Assembly (NCBI RefSeq): GCF_947496515.1
Contig: NZ_CANMDB010000010.1
Location: 155,994 to 219,993 of the forward strand
DNA: 64,000 nt
Direction: 5' to 3'
From: an uncultured Roseobacter sp.
GTDB taxonomy: Bacteria; Pseudomonadota; Alphaproteobacteria; Rhodobacterales; Rhodobacteraceae
Both the position numbers and the translations under genes were made by a program. The notes under the pieces are model-generated. The model worked only from the letters and a program-made list of their open reading frames with translations. It did not search any database and was not told the origin of the DNA. This document shows positions 16,453 through 25,238 of this stretch, one piece after another; positions within the stretch are counted from its first letter, which is position 1, and each line of letters opens with the position of its first letter.

Positions 16453-17976
16453 ATGAGACAGATCGCAAGAATAATGCCGACACTACTTGTCGGAATACTG
16501 TCAATTCCAGTTGACGCTGTGGCGGAATTGCCAGATTTACACCTGTCGGTGGTCCCCAGAACCGCCGCAGAGGCCGCGCGCATCGCGGAGGCGACCCGAC
16601 CCACCACCGATTTCTCCGAACCGGAAAGGTTTGAGGGCAACCCCGCGGGGGCGGCGACGGTCCGGCCCAGCAGCACCACAAACGCCTTCAGCCAACCCTC
16701 CGGCAACATCAGCTTTGAGAAGGAGCTGGACTTCAAGGTCGGCAACGGGCTCTTCAAAAAACTCTGGGTCTCCTCTCCCTCCTCCACACTGGCATCAGAC
16801 GGCCTTGGCCCGCTTTACAACGCCCGTTCCTGCCAACGCTGCCACCTGAAAGACGGGCGCGGCCACCCGCCGGAGGATCCCGGCGACAGTGCCACATCGT
16901 TGCTGATGCGCGTCTCCATCCCCGGTGGCACCGGACCTGCGGAGATCGAAGGCTACCTCGCGACGCTGCCCGATCCGATATACGGCAGACAGATCCAGGA
17001 TTTTTCGGTCGCCGGGATTGCAGCCGAAGCCAGGGTCGAGATCACCTATACCGAGGAGGTGATCGCTCTCTCCGGTGGCGAGACAGCCTCCCTGCGCAGC
17101 CCCCGGTACAGCCTCGCAAACCTGGGCTACGGCCCTTTGCACCCGGATATCATGATCAGCCCCCGCGTCGCGCCACAGATGATCGGGCTTGGCCTGCTAG
17201 ACGCGATTCCGGCGGCTGACATCCTCGCGAGGGTAGATCCGGATGATGCGGACGGAGACGGGATCTCCGGCCGTGCGCAGATCGTGATGTCCAGCGAACA
17301 CGGTGTTCCGATGCTCGGGCGCTTCGGGCTCAAGGCCGGTCAGCCATCGGTCAAGGAGCAATCGGCTTCGGCTTTCGCGGGGGACATTGGCATCTCGTCG
17401 ACACTGCACCCCGATGGTTTCGGCGAATGCACCGCAGCGCAGACCGCCTGCCGCAGTGCCGCCCACGGCAATACCGATGCGCATGACGGTGCGGAGATCG
17501 GCACCGAAGGCCTTGATCTGGTCACGTTCTATTCGTCGAACCTCGGCGTGCCCGCGCGCCGCGATGTGGACGATACGCAGGTGCTGCACGGCAAGCGGGT
17601 GTTTTATGAAACCGGCTGCATCGCCTGCCACACGCCCAAGCATGTCACCCACCGCCTGACCGACCAGCCGGAACAAAGCTTTCAGCTGATCTGGCCCTAT
17701 ACGGACATGCTGCTGCACGACATGGGCCCCGGTCTCGCCGACAATCGGCCCGAAGCCCGCGCAACCGGGCGCGAATGGCGCACGCCGCCGCTCTGGGGCA
17801 TCGGGCTGACCGAACAGGTCTCGGGGCATACGTATTTTCTGCACGATGGCCGCGCCCGCAGCCTGCTTGAGGCGGTGCTTTGGCACGGTGGCGAGGCCGA
17901 GGCGCAACGGCAATCGGTCATCGACATGCCCCCACCCGACCGCGCCGCCCTGATCCGCTTTCTGGAAAGTCTCTGA
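16453..17976 (+). CDS. Di-haem thiol-oxidoreductase-like protein (DUF1111/COG3488)
   Basis: 507 residues, exported (hydrophobic N-terminus ending near VDAVAELP). It has two c-type haem sites, CQRCH in the SCQRCHLKDGRG block and CIACH near residue 393, plus the SFEKELDFKVGNGLFKKLW and LYNARSCQ regions typical of the COG3488 family. In many proteobacteria this family is encoded with imelysin-type iron-regulated proteins, as here (imelysin gene 1 base downstream). Its biochemical role is unproven but is linked to iron metabolism in the periplasm. ATG at 16453 has no clear ribosome site; 16474 is an alternative start. Confidence 0.88.
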   Translation: MRQIARIMPTLLVGILSIPVDAVAELPDLHLSVVPRTAAEAARIAEATRPTTDFSEPERFEGNPAGAATVRPSSTTNAFSQPSGNISFEKELDFKVGNGLFKKLWVSSPSSTLASDGLGPLYNARSCQRCHLKDGRGHPPEDPGDSATSLLMRVSIPGGTGPAEIEGYLATLPDPIYGRQIQDFSVAGIAAEARVEITYTEEVIALSGGETASLRSPRYSLANLGYGPLHPDIMISPRVAPQMIGLGLLDAIPAADILARVDPDDADGDGISGRAQIVMSSEHGVPMLGRFGLKAGQPSVKEQSASAFAGDIGISSTLHPDGFGECTAAQTACRSAAHGNTDAHDGAEIGTEGLDLVTFYSSNLGVPARRDVDDTQVLHGKRVFYETGCIACHTPKHVTHRLTDQPEQSFQLIWPYTDMLLHDMGPGLADNRPEARATGREWRTPPLWGIGLTEQVSGHTYFLHDGRARSLLEAVLWHGGEAEAQRQSVIDMPPPDRAALIRFLESL

Positions 17977-17977
17977 C

Positions 17978-18946
17978 ATGCGCCTTGCCCTGATCTTCTG
18001 CGTCCTCGCCCTGCCAGCCCTGGCGGATGTCGAAACCGTGCTGGAGGATCACATCCTGCCCGGCCACCAAAGACTGGTGGAGGAAACGGCGACACTGGCG
18101 GAAACCGCCCGCGCCGATTGCACCGCAGAGACCCTGCGCCCCGCTTTCCACGAGGCCTATGACGCCTGGATTTCCGTCAGTCATATCCAGTTCGGCCCGA
18201 TCGAAGACCGCGCCCTGACCATCGCCATGACCTTCTGGCCGGATCCCAAGGACAGCACGGGCAAAGCGCTCACGCGCCTTGTCGCAGCCGCTGATCCCAT
18301 CGTGGATCAACCCGAGGCCTTTCGCGATGTCTCCGCGGCGGCACAGGGATTTACCGCGCTGGAGCGGCTGCTCTACGACCCGCAGCCCGACGCGGACTAC
18401 GGGTGTCGCCTGACCCGGGCCATCACCACAGAGCTGGCGCGAAAATCCACGATCCTGGCTGAGGACTGGCCTGATTTCGCCGCGCAGATGCGGACCGCCG
18501 GTCAGCCCAACAACACCCGCTTTCAAAGCGACCGGGAGGTGCAACGGGCGCTATACACGGCCCTCTCCACGGGTCTGGAATTCCTGCACGACCAGCGCCT
18601 TGGCCGACCGTTGGGCACCTTTGACCGCCCCCGCCCCCGCCGTGCAGAGGCCCGGCGCTCCGAAAGATCGCTGCGCCATGTGGCACTGTCTCTTGCGGCC
18701 CTCGAAGAGCTTGCGCTCATGATGTCCGATGCCGCGCTGCCGGACACCCGCAACACCTTCACCATCGCCCGCAGCCGCGCGGCTGATCTTGATGATCCGT
18801 CCCTTCAAGGTGTCGCCGACCCCGGCGGGCGTTTCCGTGTGGAGCTGATCCAGCAAGCGGTCAGGGATGTGCAAGTTGCCGTGATCCGTGAGATCGGCAC
18901 ACCGCTCGGCATCACGGCGGGCTTCAATTCGCTCGACGGTGACTGA
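17978..18946 (+). CDS. Imelysin-family protein (COG3489 type)
   Basis: 322 residues with a short signal peptide (MRLALIFCVLALPALA). The family motif region reads QGFTALERLLYD, where other imelysins have a GxHxxE motif; the His is Thr here, as suits the COG3489 branch. All-helical. Follows the di-haem gene by 1 base, so co-transcribed. Imelysins are periplasmic or lipoprotein components of iron-uptake loci. The usual four-gene cassette (two imelysins, di-haem protein, DUF1513 protein) is reduced to two members here. Confidence 0.85.
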   Translation: MRLALIFCVLALPALADVETVLEDHILPGHQRLVEETATLAETARADCTAETLRPAFHEAYDAWISVSHIQFGPIEDRALTIAMTFWPDPKDSTGKALTRLVAAADPIVDQPEAFRDVSAAAQGFTALERLLYDPQPDADYGCRLTRAITTELARKSTILAEDWPDFAAQMRTAGQPNNTRFQSDREVQRALYTALSTGLEFLHDQRLGRPLGTFDRPRPRRAEARRSERSLRHVALSLAALEELALMMSDAALPDTRNTFTIARSRAADLDDPSLQGVADPGGRFRVELIQQAVRDVQVAVIREIGTPLGITAGFNSLDGD

Positions 18947-19054
18947 TGTCAGCCCCACGCTGCCGGACAGATCACCCGCGCCGAAAACCATGTCTCATCC
19001 AAGGTCATGACACCCGCTCTCACCGCCATCTACCCCACCACGAAAGGACACCCC

Positions 19055-19375
19055 ATGTTCATCGCGATGAACCGTTTCACCGTCGCCAAAGAGAATGAAG
19101 ACGCTTTCGAGGCCTTGTGGCTCGGGCGGGACAGCCATCTGAAAACCATGGACGGGTTCGTCGAATTTCACATGCTGAAGGGCCCCGAGGCCGGGGATGG
19201 CACGCGGCTCTACGCCTCTCACACCATCTGGTCGTCCGAAGAGACCTTTCGCGCCTGGACCCGGTCCGGCGCATTCCGCGCGGCGCACAAGGACGCGGGC
19301 AGCACCGCCAAACTGCATGTGGGCAGCCCCACCTTTGAAGGGTTCTCCGTGATCCAGGAAATCGCCGCGGACTGA
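19055..19375 (+). CDS. IsdG-like haem-degrading monooxygenase (antibiotic biosynthesis monooxygenase fold)
   Basis: 106 residues from ATG 19055, preceded by GAAAGGA. The catalytic triad of IsdG/IsdI-type enzymes can be read: Asn6 in AMNRF, Trp68 in RAWTRS and His78 in AAHKD, within the family pattern ETFRAW-x-x-S-x-x-F-x-x-AHK. Such enzymes open the haem ring to release iron. Placed 108 bases after the imelysin gene, it would supply the cytosolic end of an iron/haem acquisition group. Broader annotation would be ABM-domain protein. Confidence 0.75.
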   Translation: MFIAMNRFTVAKENEDAFEALWLGRDSHLKTMDGFVEFHMLKGPEAGDGTRLYASHTIWSSEETFRAWTRSGAFRAAHKDAGSTAKLHVGSPTFEGFSVIQEIAAD

Positions 19376-19495
19376 CGCATAGGCCCGCGGGGATCGCGGA
19401 GCGGACGACCCGTGTCCGAGGCTGGATGACAGTTGCGGGGTGTCGTTTCGGGACCGGATCACGGCACGAACAAGGGCGACCAAAACGCCCTTATC

Positions 19496-19906
19496 TCACC
19501 CGTCGCGCGGATCCTTGGGCTTACCCGGACCAAAGCGCCGCAGAAAGGTGACATAGGAAAAGCCCAGATCCGCCGTGTTGCACAGTTTGTGACCGCTGGT
19601 CTCCGTATGCAGCGACAACCCGCCCCAGGCGATTCTCAGAAAATACCCGTGCCGACGCAGGCGCACATCCAGATCGTCCCAGCCGGTAGCCTCCGCCATG
19701 TCGCGAAACAGCAGCTTTTGCAGGGCAAAGACCAGCCGCGGATCGACCGCCTCCTTTTTCTTCTTGGCGCTCTTGTGTGCCGCGAGATGGGCAACCAGCA
19801 AATCCTCAACGATCTTTGCGACAGTGCCTTCCTGCTCCGTCGCCAGATCATGGACCGCCAGCGCCAGATCTGCTGGCAGTTGAATCGAAACAGTACGACT
19901 ATTCAT
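19496..19906 (-). CDS. Ribbon-helix-helix-like small protein
   Basis: 136 residues. The first 45 residues (TVSIQLPADLALAVHDLATEQEGTVAKIVEDLLVAHL) fit a ribbon-helix-helix DNA-binding fold, with a beta strand and two helices. A Lys run KKKK follows, and then a separate C-terminal part ending TFLRRFGPGKPKDPRDG. The C-terminal half has no recognised domain. No partner toxin gene is adjacent. It may be a stand-alone regulator. Opposite in direction to the IsdG-like gene. Confidence 0.7.
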   Translation of the reverse strand: MNSRTVSIQLPADLALAVHDLATEQEGTVAKIVEDLLVAHLAAHKSAKKKKEAVDPRLVFALQKLLFRDMAEATGWDDLDVRLRRHGYFLRIAWGGLSLHTETSGHKLCNTADLGFSYVTFLRRFGPGKPKDPRDG

Positions 19907-19942
19907 GCCGCCGACATTTCCTTAATTCTGGTTTATAAAGAG

Positions 19943-20254
19943 TTAAAAACGCTCGGCCCGTAACACATCACAGTCAACAATTGTCACCACACCGATGTGT
20001 CGCTCCACAACGGCAAAGGCCGCATCCAGCAAACGGTCGAGCTTCTCGGGGCGCACGATGCAGATCACCTGGACCATGCCGCTGGCACGCCCGATCTCAC
20101 CAGCGCGGGTCCAGGCACCGGACCGCCCCGAGCCGCCCAGCACCGGCAGGATCGTAAACCCCGTCACCTCCGCCTCTTCCAACGCTGCGGTCAGTCGGGA
20201 TTGCATGATGGCCTCAATGGTGATCTCGACCCGTTTGGCGCTGTGCGTCTTCAT
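19943..20254 (-). CDS. sbtB: PII-like signalling protein (SbtB-type)
   Basis: 103 residues with the PII trimer fold: RVEITIEAIMQSRLTAALEEAEVTGFTILPVLGGSGRSGAW (first half and T-loop) and IVRPEKLDRLLDAAFAVVER (second half). It is directly downstream of an SbtA-type bicarbonate transporter gene, as in cyanobacterial sbtA-sbtB. SbtB binds adenine nucleotides and inhibits SbtA. The C-terminal CxxxxxC R-loop of many SbtB proteins is missing (ends LRAERF), so redox control is not expected. Confidence 0.85.
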   Translation of the reverse strand: MKTHSAKRVEITIEAIMQSRLTAALEEAEVTGFTILPVLGGSGRSGAWTRAGEIGRASGMVQVICIVRPEKLDRLLDAAFAVVERHIGVVTIVDCDVLRAERF

Positions 20255-20258
20255 AGGA

Positions 20259-21236
20259 TCAGGCTCCTGTCATGGCTGTGGCCACCGCCACATAAAGCGG
20301 AATGCCCAGCGTGAGGTTGAATGGAAAGGTCACCCCCAGCGACAGGGTGAGGTAGATCGCCGGGTTGGCTTCGGGCAGGGCCACGCGCATGGCGGCGGGC
20401 ACCGCGATGTAGGAGGCCGAGGCCGACAGCACCATGAAGAGCGCAACCCCGCCGGTGGACAGCCCCAGCAGCAGCCCCGCGACCAGCCCAAAGCCACTGC
20501 CGATCACCGGCATCAGCAGGCCAAAAGCCAGCGCACCGGGTCGCAACGCACCGCTGCGCCCGCGCAGCCCCCGGCCCGCCACCAGCCCCATATCCAGCAG
20601 AAAGAGGCACAGCACACCTTTGAAAGGCGCGACCACAAAGCTGGAGATTTCGGCCAGCCCTTCCTCGCCGGTGGCCCAGCCAATGAAGAAGGCGCCCACG
20701 AGCAGCACGATGGACCCGTTCAGCAGGATCTCCCGCCACAAATCGCTGTCCATCCGCTGCCCGTCGCCACTGCGCGAAATCAGCCAGAGGGCGGAGAGGA
20801 TCGCGGGCGCTTCCATGGCGGCGGCGACCGCGACCATATAGCCTTCGGCGGCGATCCCGCTGCTCTCCAGCACGGAGGTCGCGGCCACGAAGGTCACGAT
20901 GGAGATCGACCCGTAGTGCGCCGCCACCGCCGCCGCATCGAGCCGGCTCAGCCCGGTCATCACATTCAACAGCGCAAAGGCCACCAGCGGCAAGGCTGCC
21001 GAAAGGATCACGCCTGCCAGAAGCGACAACCCAAGCGTTGCGTCGATCCCGTGCGAGGACACGCTGACCCCGCCTTTGAACCCGATGGCAAAGAGCAGAT
21101 AGATCGACAGCGCCTTGGCCGCCGCCTCCGGAACACTCAGATCAGACCGCGCGAGCGCCGCCGCCACCCCAAGGGCAAAGGACAGGATGATGGGTGACAC
21201 CAGGTTCGCCGCTGCAAGAGAAAGGATCTGCTCCAA
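20259..21236 (-). CDS. sbtA: Sodium-dependent bicarbonate transporter SbtA
   Basis: 325 residues with about ten membrane helices. Family blocks include LLFAIGFKGGVSVS, AAHYGSISIVTFVAA, GYMVAVAAAMEAPAI, SASASYIAVPAAMRVALPEANP and LSLGVTFPFNLTLGIP, all typical of SbtA. It imports bicarbonate with Na+. It is flanked by a PII-like regulator and a beta carbonic anhydrase, so the three genes form a bicarbonate-supply unit in what is presumably a heterotroph, feeding carboxylases. Confidence 0.92.
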   Translation of the reverse strand: MEQILSLAAANLVSPIILSFALGVAAALARSDLSVPEAAAKALSIYLLFAIGFKGGVSVSSHGIDATLGLSLLAGVILSAALPLVAFALLNVMTGLSRLDAAAVAAHYGSISIVTFVAATSVLESSGIAAEGYMVAVAAAMEAPAILSALWLISRSGDGQRMDSDLWREILLNGSIVLLVGAFFIGWATGEEGLAEISSFVVAPFKGVLCLFLLDMGLVAGRGLRGRSGALRPGALAFGLLMPVIGSGFGLVAGLLLGLSTGGVALFMVLSASASYIAVPAAMRVALPEANPAIYLTLSLGVTFPFNLTLGIPLYVAVATAMTGA

Positions 21237-21275
21237 AGTATACGCTCCTGCTGTGCCTCAAGGATCTGACCGGGG

Positions 21276-21926
21276 TCAGACCGGCTGGAATGCCTGTTTT
21301 GCGGGGTTGAAATATTCCAGCCCACCGGCCCCGATGTCCGTCCAGAGCCCGTGCAGTGTCAAGGTGCCCTCCGCAAGCCGCGTCGCGATAAAGGGAAAGC
21401 TGGCCAGATTTTCGAGGCTGACGAGAACGGCGTGCTTTTCCAGTTGCTGGGCCTGTTTGACCGGATCGTTTTCCTCTGCAACGCGCTCATACCGCGGCTT
21501 GAGAATATCCATCCAGCGCCCGATGAAGCTTTCCTTTTCCTCCAGCTCCGGCGCCTGGCCGCGGCACATGTCGATGCACCCCTGCACACCGCCACAGCCC
21601 GAATGCCCCATCACGATCAGATGCGTCACGCGCAGCATGTTCACCGCGTATTCCACCGCTGCCGAGGTCCCGTGATGATCGCCATCGGGCTGATAGGGCG
21701 GCACCAGATTGGCGATATTGCGGTGAATGAAGAATTCGCCCTGATCGGCGCCAAAAAGCGTTGTCGCGTTCACCCGGCTGTCACAACAGCAGATGACCAT
21801 CGCCCGCGGGTGCTGACCTTCGCTTGCCAGATGCCGGTACCATGCTTCGTTGTCCGCGTAGCCGGTGGCCTTCCAGCCATGATAGCGTTGCGCCAGGTAT
21901 CCCGGCAACGGTTTCGCCTGATCCAT
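21276..21926 (-). CDS. Beta-class carbonic anhydrase
   Basis: 216 residues. Zinc ligands are visible in CCCDSRVNA (Cys, with the Asp-Arg dyad) and in HSGCGGVQG (His and Cys). The HRNIANLVPP motif is also typical of beta-CA. It interconverts CO2 and bicarbonate, upstream of the SbtA gene by 39 bases in the same orientation. Start MDQAKPLPGYL at 21926. Confidence 0.93.
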   Translation of the reverse strand: MDQAKPLPGYLAQRYHGWKATGYADNEAWYRHLASEGQHPRAMVICCCDSRVNATTLFGADQGEFFIHRNIANLVPPYQPDGDHHGTSAAVEYAVNMLRVTHLIVMGHSGCGGVQGCIDMCRGQAPELEEKESFIGRWMDILKPRYERVAEENDPVKQAQQLEKHAVLVSLENLASFPFIATRLAEGTLTLHGLWTDIGAGGLEYFNPAKQAFQPV

Positions 21927-22067
21927 ATACCGCCCGTTCTCTTTCGTGTTGCGCAGTTAAACCCATTTTGAAACGAATTCGAGCGGAAAGATGACGTCGC
22001 CTAAACTCTTTGGAGAGGTTTTTTCTTCATAAGATGACGTCTGCGGGGGCAGATGAGGGTGAGTGTA

Positions 22068-22448
22068 ATGGACCAGGTCCTGAAAAGCGGGCTGAAGGAA
22101 ACGGTGCGCGTCGATCAAGACCGCCTCGCGGCGCTCTACGCCGAGATGGGTGATCTCGGTGCAGAAGACGTGGTATGCCGCGCGATGGAAGAGCTGGCGC
22201 ACCGCCTGTCCCTGTGCAGCCGTCTTTATGCCGCCGGGGAACTCACTGAACTGAGAAAATGCGCCCGCTCCCTGATCGCGATCGGTGACCAGATTGGCAT
22301 GCACATGCTGATCCGGGTCGCGGGCCACGTGACAGACGCCATCGACGCCGGTGACGGGCCGGCCATCGCGGCGACGCTGGCGCGGCTCATCCGCATCGGG
22401 GAGCAATCGCTCAGCGCAATCTGGGACCTGCAGGACATCACCATCTGA
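22068..22448 (+). CDS. Helical HPt-like protein lacking the phospho-acceptor His
   Basis: About 126 residues from ATG 22068 (alternative 22053). All helical; the segment LRKCARSLIAIGDQIGMHMLIRVA resembles the phosphotransfer helix of HPt domains (AHxLKGxAxxLG), but the position of the phospho-acceptor His appears to be Arg. Lies alone between the carbonic anhydrase (divergent) and a leucyl aminopeptidase. Function unknown; the HPt likeness is by eye. Confidence 0.6.
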   Translation: MDQVLKSGLKETVRVDQDRLAALYAEMGDLGAEDVVCRAMEELAHRLSLCSRLYAAGELTELRKCARSLIAIGDQIGMHMLIRVAGHVTDAIDAGDGPAIAATLARLIRIGEQSLSAIWDLQDITI

Positions 22449-22511
22449 TCCCTTGCACCGCGACCGCAAGAGACTACGCTACCCCGCAGCAGTCTCCTGA
22501 AAGGTCCAGCC

Positions 22512-23894
22512 ATGCCCCTGCCCCTCTTTGCCGATGCCTCCGAGCCTGCACGTGATCTGCATGTCATCGATCAGGACGGTTTTGACACATGGCTGGCGGA
22601 GCAATCCGCTGACGTGAAAACATGGGTCACCGCCGCCGGGTTCGACGGCGGTCAGGGACAGGCCCTGTTGTTACCCATGGGTAACGAAACGCCTTCCGTG
22701 GCCCTGGCGGGCTACGGCACGGAGAAAAGCCGCGCGCGGACCCGTTTCGCGCTGGCTGCCGCCGCCGCCAAGCTGCCCAAAGGGACCTACCGCATCGCCT
22801 CCGGCCTCACGGGCCGCGCGTTGGAGGTGGAGACGCTGGGCTGGCTTCTGTCAGGCTACCGCTTTGACCGCTACAAGAGCCAGCCCGGGATGGGCGCCCG
22901 GCTGATCGCACCCGACGGGCTTAACGCCGGCGCGATCAGCGCCGTTGTCACCGGCGAGGCGCTGACCCGCGATCTGATCAACACGCCTGCCTCCGACATG
23001 GGTCCCGACGATCTGGAGGAGGCAGCCCGCGATCTTGCTGCCGCACAGAATGCGCAGATCTCGGTCATCCTTGGCGATGCGCTGCTGGCGGAGAACTTCC
23101 CGATGATCCACACTGTCGGCCGCGCGGCTCACCGGGCACCGCGGCTCATTGACATGCGGTGGGGGGATACCGGGCCACAGATCACGCTGGTGGGCAAGGG
23201 CGTGTGTTTTGACACGGGCGGGCTCAATCTGAAACCGGGTGCCTCAATGGGGTTGATGAAAAAGGACATGGGCGGGGCCGCCGCGGTGCTGGGGCTGGCG
23301 CAGATGATCATGGCCAGCGGTCTGGCCGTCCGACTGCGCGTGCTGATCCCGGCGGTGGAAAACGCCGTCTCCGGCAACGCCTTCCGCCCCGGTGACATCC
23401 TCACGGCGCGCAACGGCCTGACGGTGGAAATCAACAACACCGACGCAGAAGGCCGCCTGGTGCTGGCCGATGCGCTGAGCCTCGCGCAAGAGGAAGATCC
23501 CGATCTTGTCGTGTCCATGGCAACGCTGACCGGTGCCGCGCGGGTGGCCGTGGGCCCGGATCTCGCGCCCTACTATTGTGACGATGACACCTTTGCGTCC
23601 CTGCTCGAAGACGCGGCCCGCAACCAGGCCGACCCGGTCTGGCGCATGCCCTTCCACACGCCCTACGAGGCGATGATCGAACCGGGCATCGCCGATCTCG
23701 ACAACGCGCCCAAAGGCGGGTTCGCAGGCTCCATCACCGCAGCACTGTTCCTGCGCCGTTTCGTGGGCAAGGCCAGATACGCGCATTTCGACATCTACGG
23801 CTGGCAGCCCACCGATGCCCCCGCCCGACCCAAGGGCGGCATCGGTCAAGCCACCCGTGCGTTGCTGGATGCTCTCGGGCGCTTCCCCCAATGA
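22512..23894 (+). CDS. Leucyl aminopeptidase (M17 family)
   Basis: 460 residues. The two-metal site motifs are clear: VGKGVCFDTGGLNLKPG, MKKDMGGAAAVLGLA and NTDAEGRLVLADAL (the signature of cytosolic leucine aminopeptidases). The catalytic lysine lies in LKPGASMGLMKKDMGG. It trims N-terminal residues of peptides in the cytosol. The stop overlaps the start of an NlpC/P60 gene by four bases. Confidence 0.95.
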   Translation: MPLPLFADASEPARDLHVIDQDGFDTWLAEQSADVKTWVTAAGFDGGQGQALLLPMGNETPSVALAGYGTEKSRARTRFALAAAAAKLPKGTYRIASGLTGRALEVETLGWLLSGYRFDRYKSQPGMGARLIAPDGLNAGAISAVVTGEALTRDLINTPASDMGPDDLEEAARDLAAAQNAQISVILGDALLAENFPMIHTVGRAAHRAPRLIDMRWGDTGPQITLVGKGVCFDTGGLNLKPGASMGLMKKDMGGAAAVLGLAQMIMASGLAVRLRVLIPAVENAVSGNAFRPGDILTARNGLTVEINNTDAEGRLVLADALSLAQEEDPDLVVSMATLTGAARVAVGPDLAPYYCDDDTFASLLEDAARNQADPVWRMPFHTPYEAMIEPGIADLDNAPKGGFAGSITAALFLRRFVGKARYAHFDIYGWQPTDAPARPKGGIGQATRALLDALGRFPQ

Positions 23895-24679
23895 GCCGCG
23901 ACCGTCGCGAAACACCCGATCCCGCGGAAATCACCGAGGAGACGCCAGCACAGATCTGCCAGCCGGTGGCCGATCTGTGCCGGAGCCCGGGCGGCCCCCG
24001 CGACCGTCAGGTGCTGCTGGGCGATGCCGTCACCCTCCTCGGGCAGACGTCGGGCGTATCGCTCATCCGCGCGGTCAAGGACGGCTATTGCGGCTACGTG
24101 AAATCCGACGCGCTCTGCCCGCCCAGCGCAGCCACCCACAGCATCATCGCGCGCGCAACCCACGCCTACAGCGCGCCAGACATCAAATCACCCGAGCGCT
24201 GCAGCCTCACCTTCGGCAGCCGGGTCACCGCGCTGTCCGAAACGCCCGGGTTCATCGAGACAGCGCAGGGGTTTCTGCCACGTCAACATCTGGCCCCAGT
24301 GGATCAGGTCGAGACGGATCCTGCAGGCATCGCGTTGCGCTTTCTCGGCACCCCCTACCTGTGGGGCGGCAATACGGGCTGGGGGATCGACTGCTCGGGG
24401 CTTGTGCAGGCCGCCTGCCACGCCTGCCACATTCCCTGTCCAGGTGACAGCGACCAGCAATGCGCGCGGCTGGGCAGGACGCTCCCTCCAGGCACGCCCT
24501 ACCAGCGCAACGATCTGCTCTTCTGGAAGGGCCACGTGGCCTGGGTCACTGATCCGGCGACCCTGCTCCACGCCAACGCGTGCCATATGGCCGTGGCGCA
24601 GGAGCCCATCGACAGCGCCATCGCCCGCATCACCGCGCAGGGCGACGGCCCGGTAACCGCGCACAAAAGGCTGGCATGA
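23891..24679 (+). CDS. NlpC/P60-family cell-wall peptidase
   Basis: 262 residues. N-terminal SH3-like segment with LLGDAVTLLGQT, VKDGYCGYVKSDAL and CSLTFGSRVTAL. A C-terminal NlpC/P60 domain has catalytic Cys in GWGIDCSGLVQ, His in KGHVAWV and a third polar residue in LLHANACHM. It cleaves peptidoglycan stem peptides (gamma-D-glutamyl-diamino acid bond in relatives). No signal peptide, so it may act on imported muropeptides together with the overlapping aminopeptidase. Confidence 0.9.
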   Translation: MSRDRRETPDPAEITEETPAQICQPVADLCRSPGGPRDRQVLLGDAVTLLGQTSGVSLIRAVKDGYCGYVKSDALCPPSAATHSIIARATHAYSAPDIKSPERCSLTFGSRVTALSETPGFIETAQGFLPRQHLAPVDQVETDPAGIALRFLGTPYLWGGNTGWGIDCSGLVQAACHACHIPCPGDSDQQCARLGRTLPPGTPYQRNDLLFWKGHVAWVTDPATLLHANACHMAVAQEPIDSAIARITAQGDGPVTAHKRLA

Positions 24680-24771
24680 CGCAGACCGACTGACCCGGTC
24701 GCCAGGACGCAAGCGCCGGAGGCGGTTGCAAACATCACGTGGCCCGGAACGGGCCGCCGGTTAGCAAAGGC

Positions 24772-25122
24772 TCAGTCGCCCACGGCCCGGATCAGCTTGC
24801 GCTCCAGTACGCGCAGCACGGTCTTGAGGTCATGCCCCCGGCGCAGGATCTGGCCGTCCAGCCCCACCACCGCGTACATCCCTTGCTTGTCGCGCAGCTT
24901 GGGCCGCTTCTCGATCCGGTAGAGCGGGGTCTCCGCGGTCCGCCGGAACACCGAGAAAATCGCCACCTCGCGCAGGCAGGAAATGCCGTAATCGCGCCAC
25001 TCCCCGGCCGCCACGAAACGACCGTAAAGCGACAGGATCAGGGAGAGTTCCTTGCGGTGAAACGCGACCTGGGCGGGCGGCAACTGATGCAGGTTCGCGG
25101 GCTGCGACACGGGGCTATTCAT
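24772..25122 (-). CDS. DUF2794 family protein
   Basis: 116 residues from ATG 25122 (MNSPVSQPANLHQ). The conserved-looking core is VAFHRKELSLILSLYGRFVAAGEWRDYGI followed by EVAIFSVFRRTAETPLYRIEKRPKLRDKQGMYAVV. This matches the small DUF2794 family common in Alphaproteobacteria, of unknown function. The longer in-frame start at 25209 adds sequence of no visible conservation. Convergent with the NlpC/P60 gene. Confidence 0.75.
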   Translation of the reverse strand: MNSPVSQPANLHQLPPAQVAFHRKELSLILSLYGRFVAAGEWRDYGISCLREVAIFSVFRRTAETPLYRIEKRPKLRDKQGMYAVVGLDGQILRRGHDLKTVLRVLERKLIRAVGD

Positions 25123-25238
25123 GGGAGCAGAGTTGCGCCCTTGGCCGCACAAATCAAGCCCCGAGGTTTGGATATACAGGCGCGCCGCTTTCGTGTTACG
25201 GATTTTCACAAGAGGGGGGATTTTGGAAACATGACATT

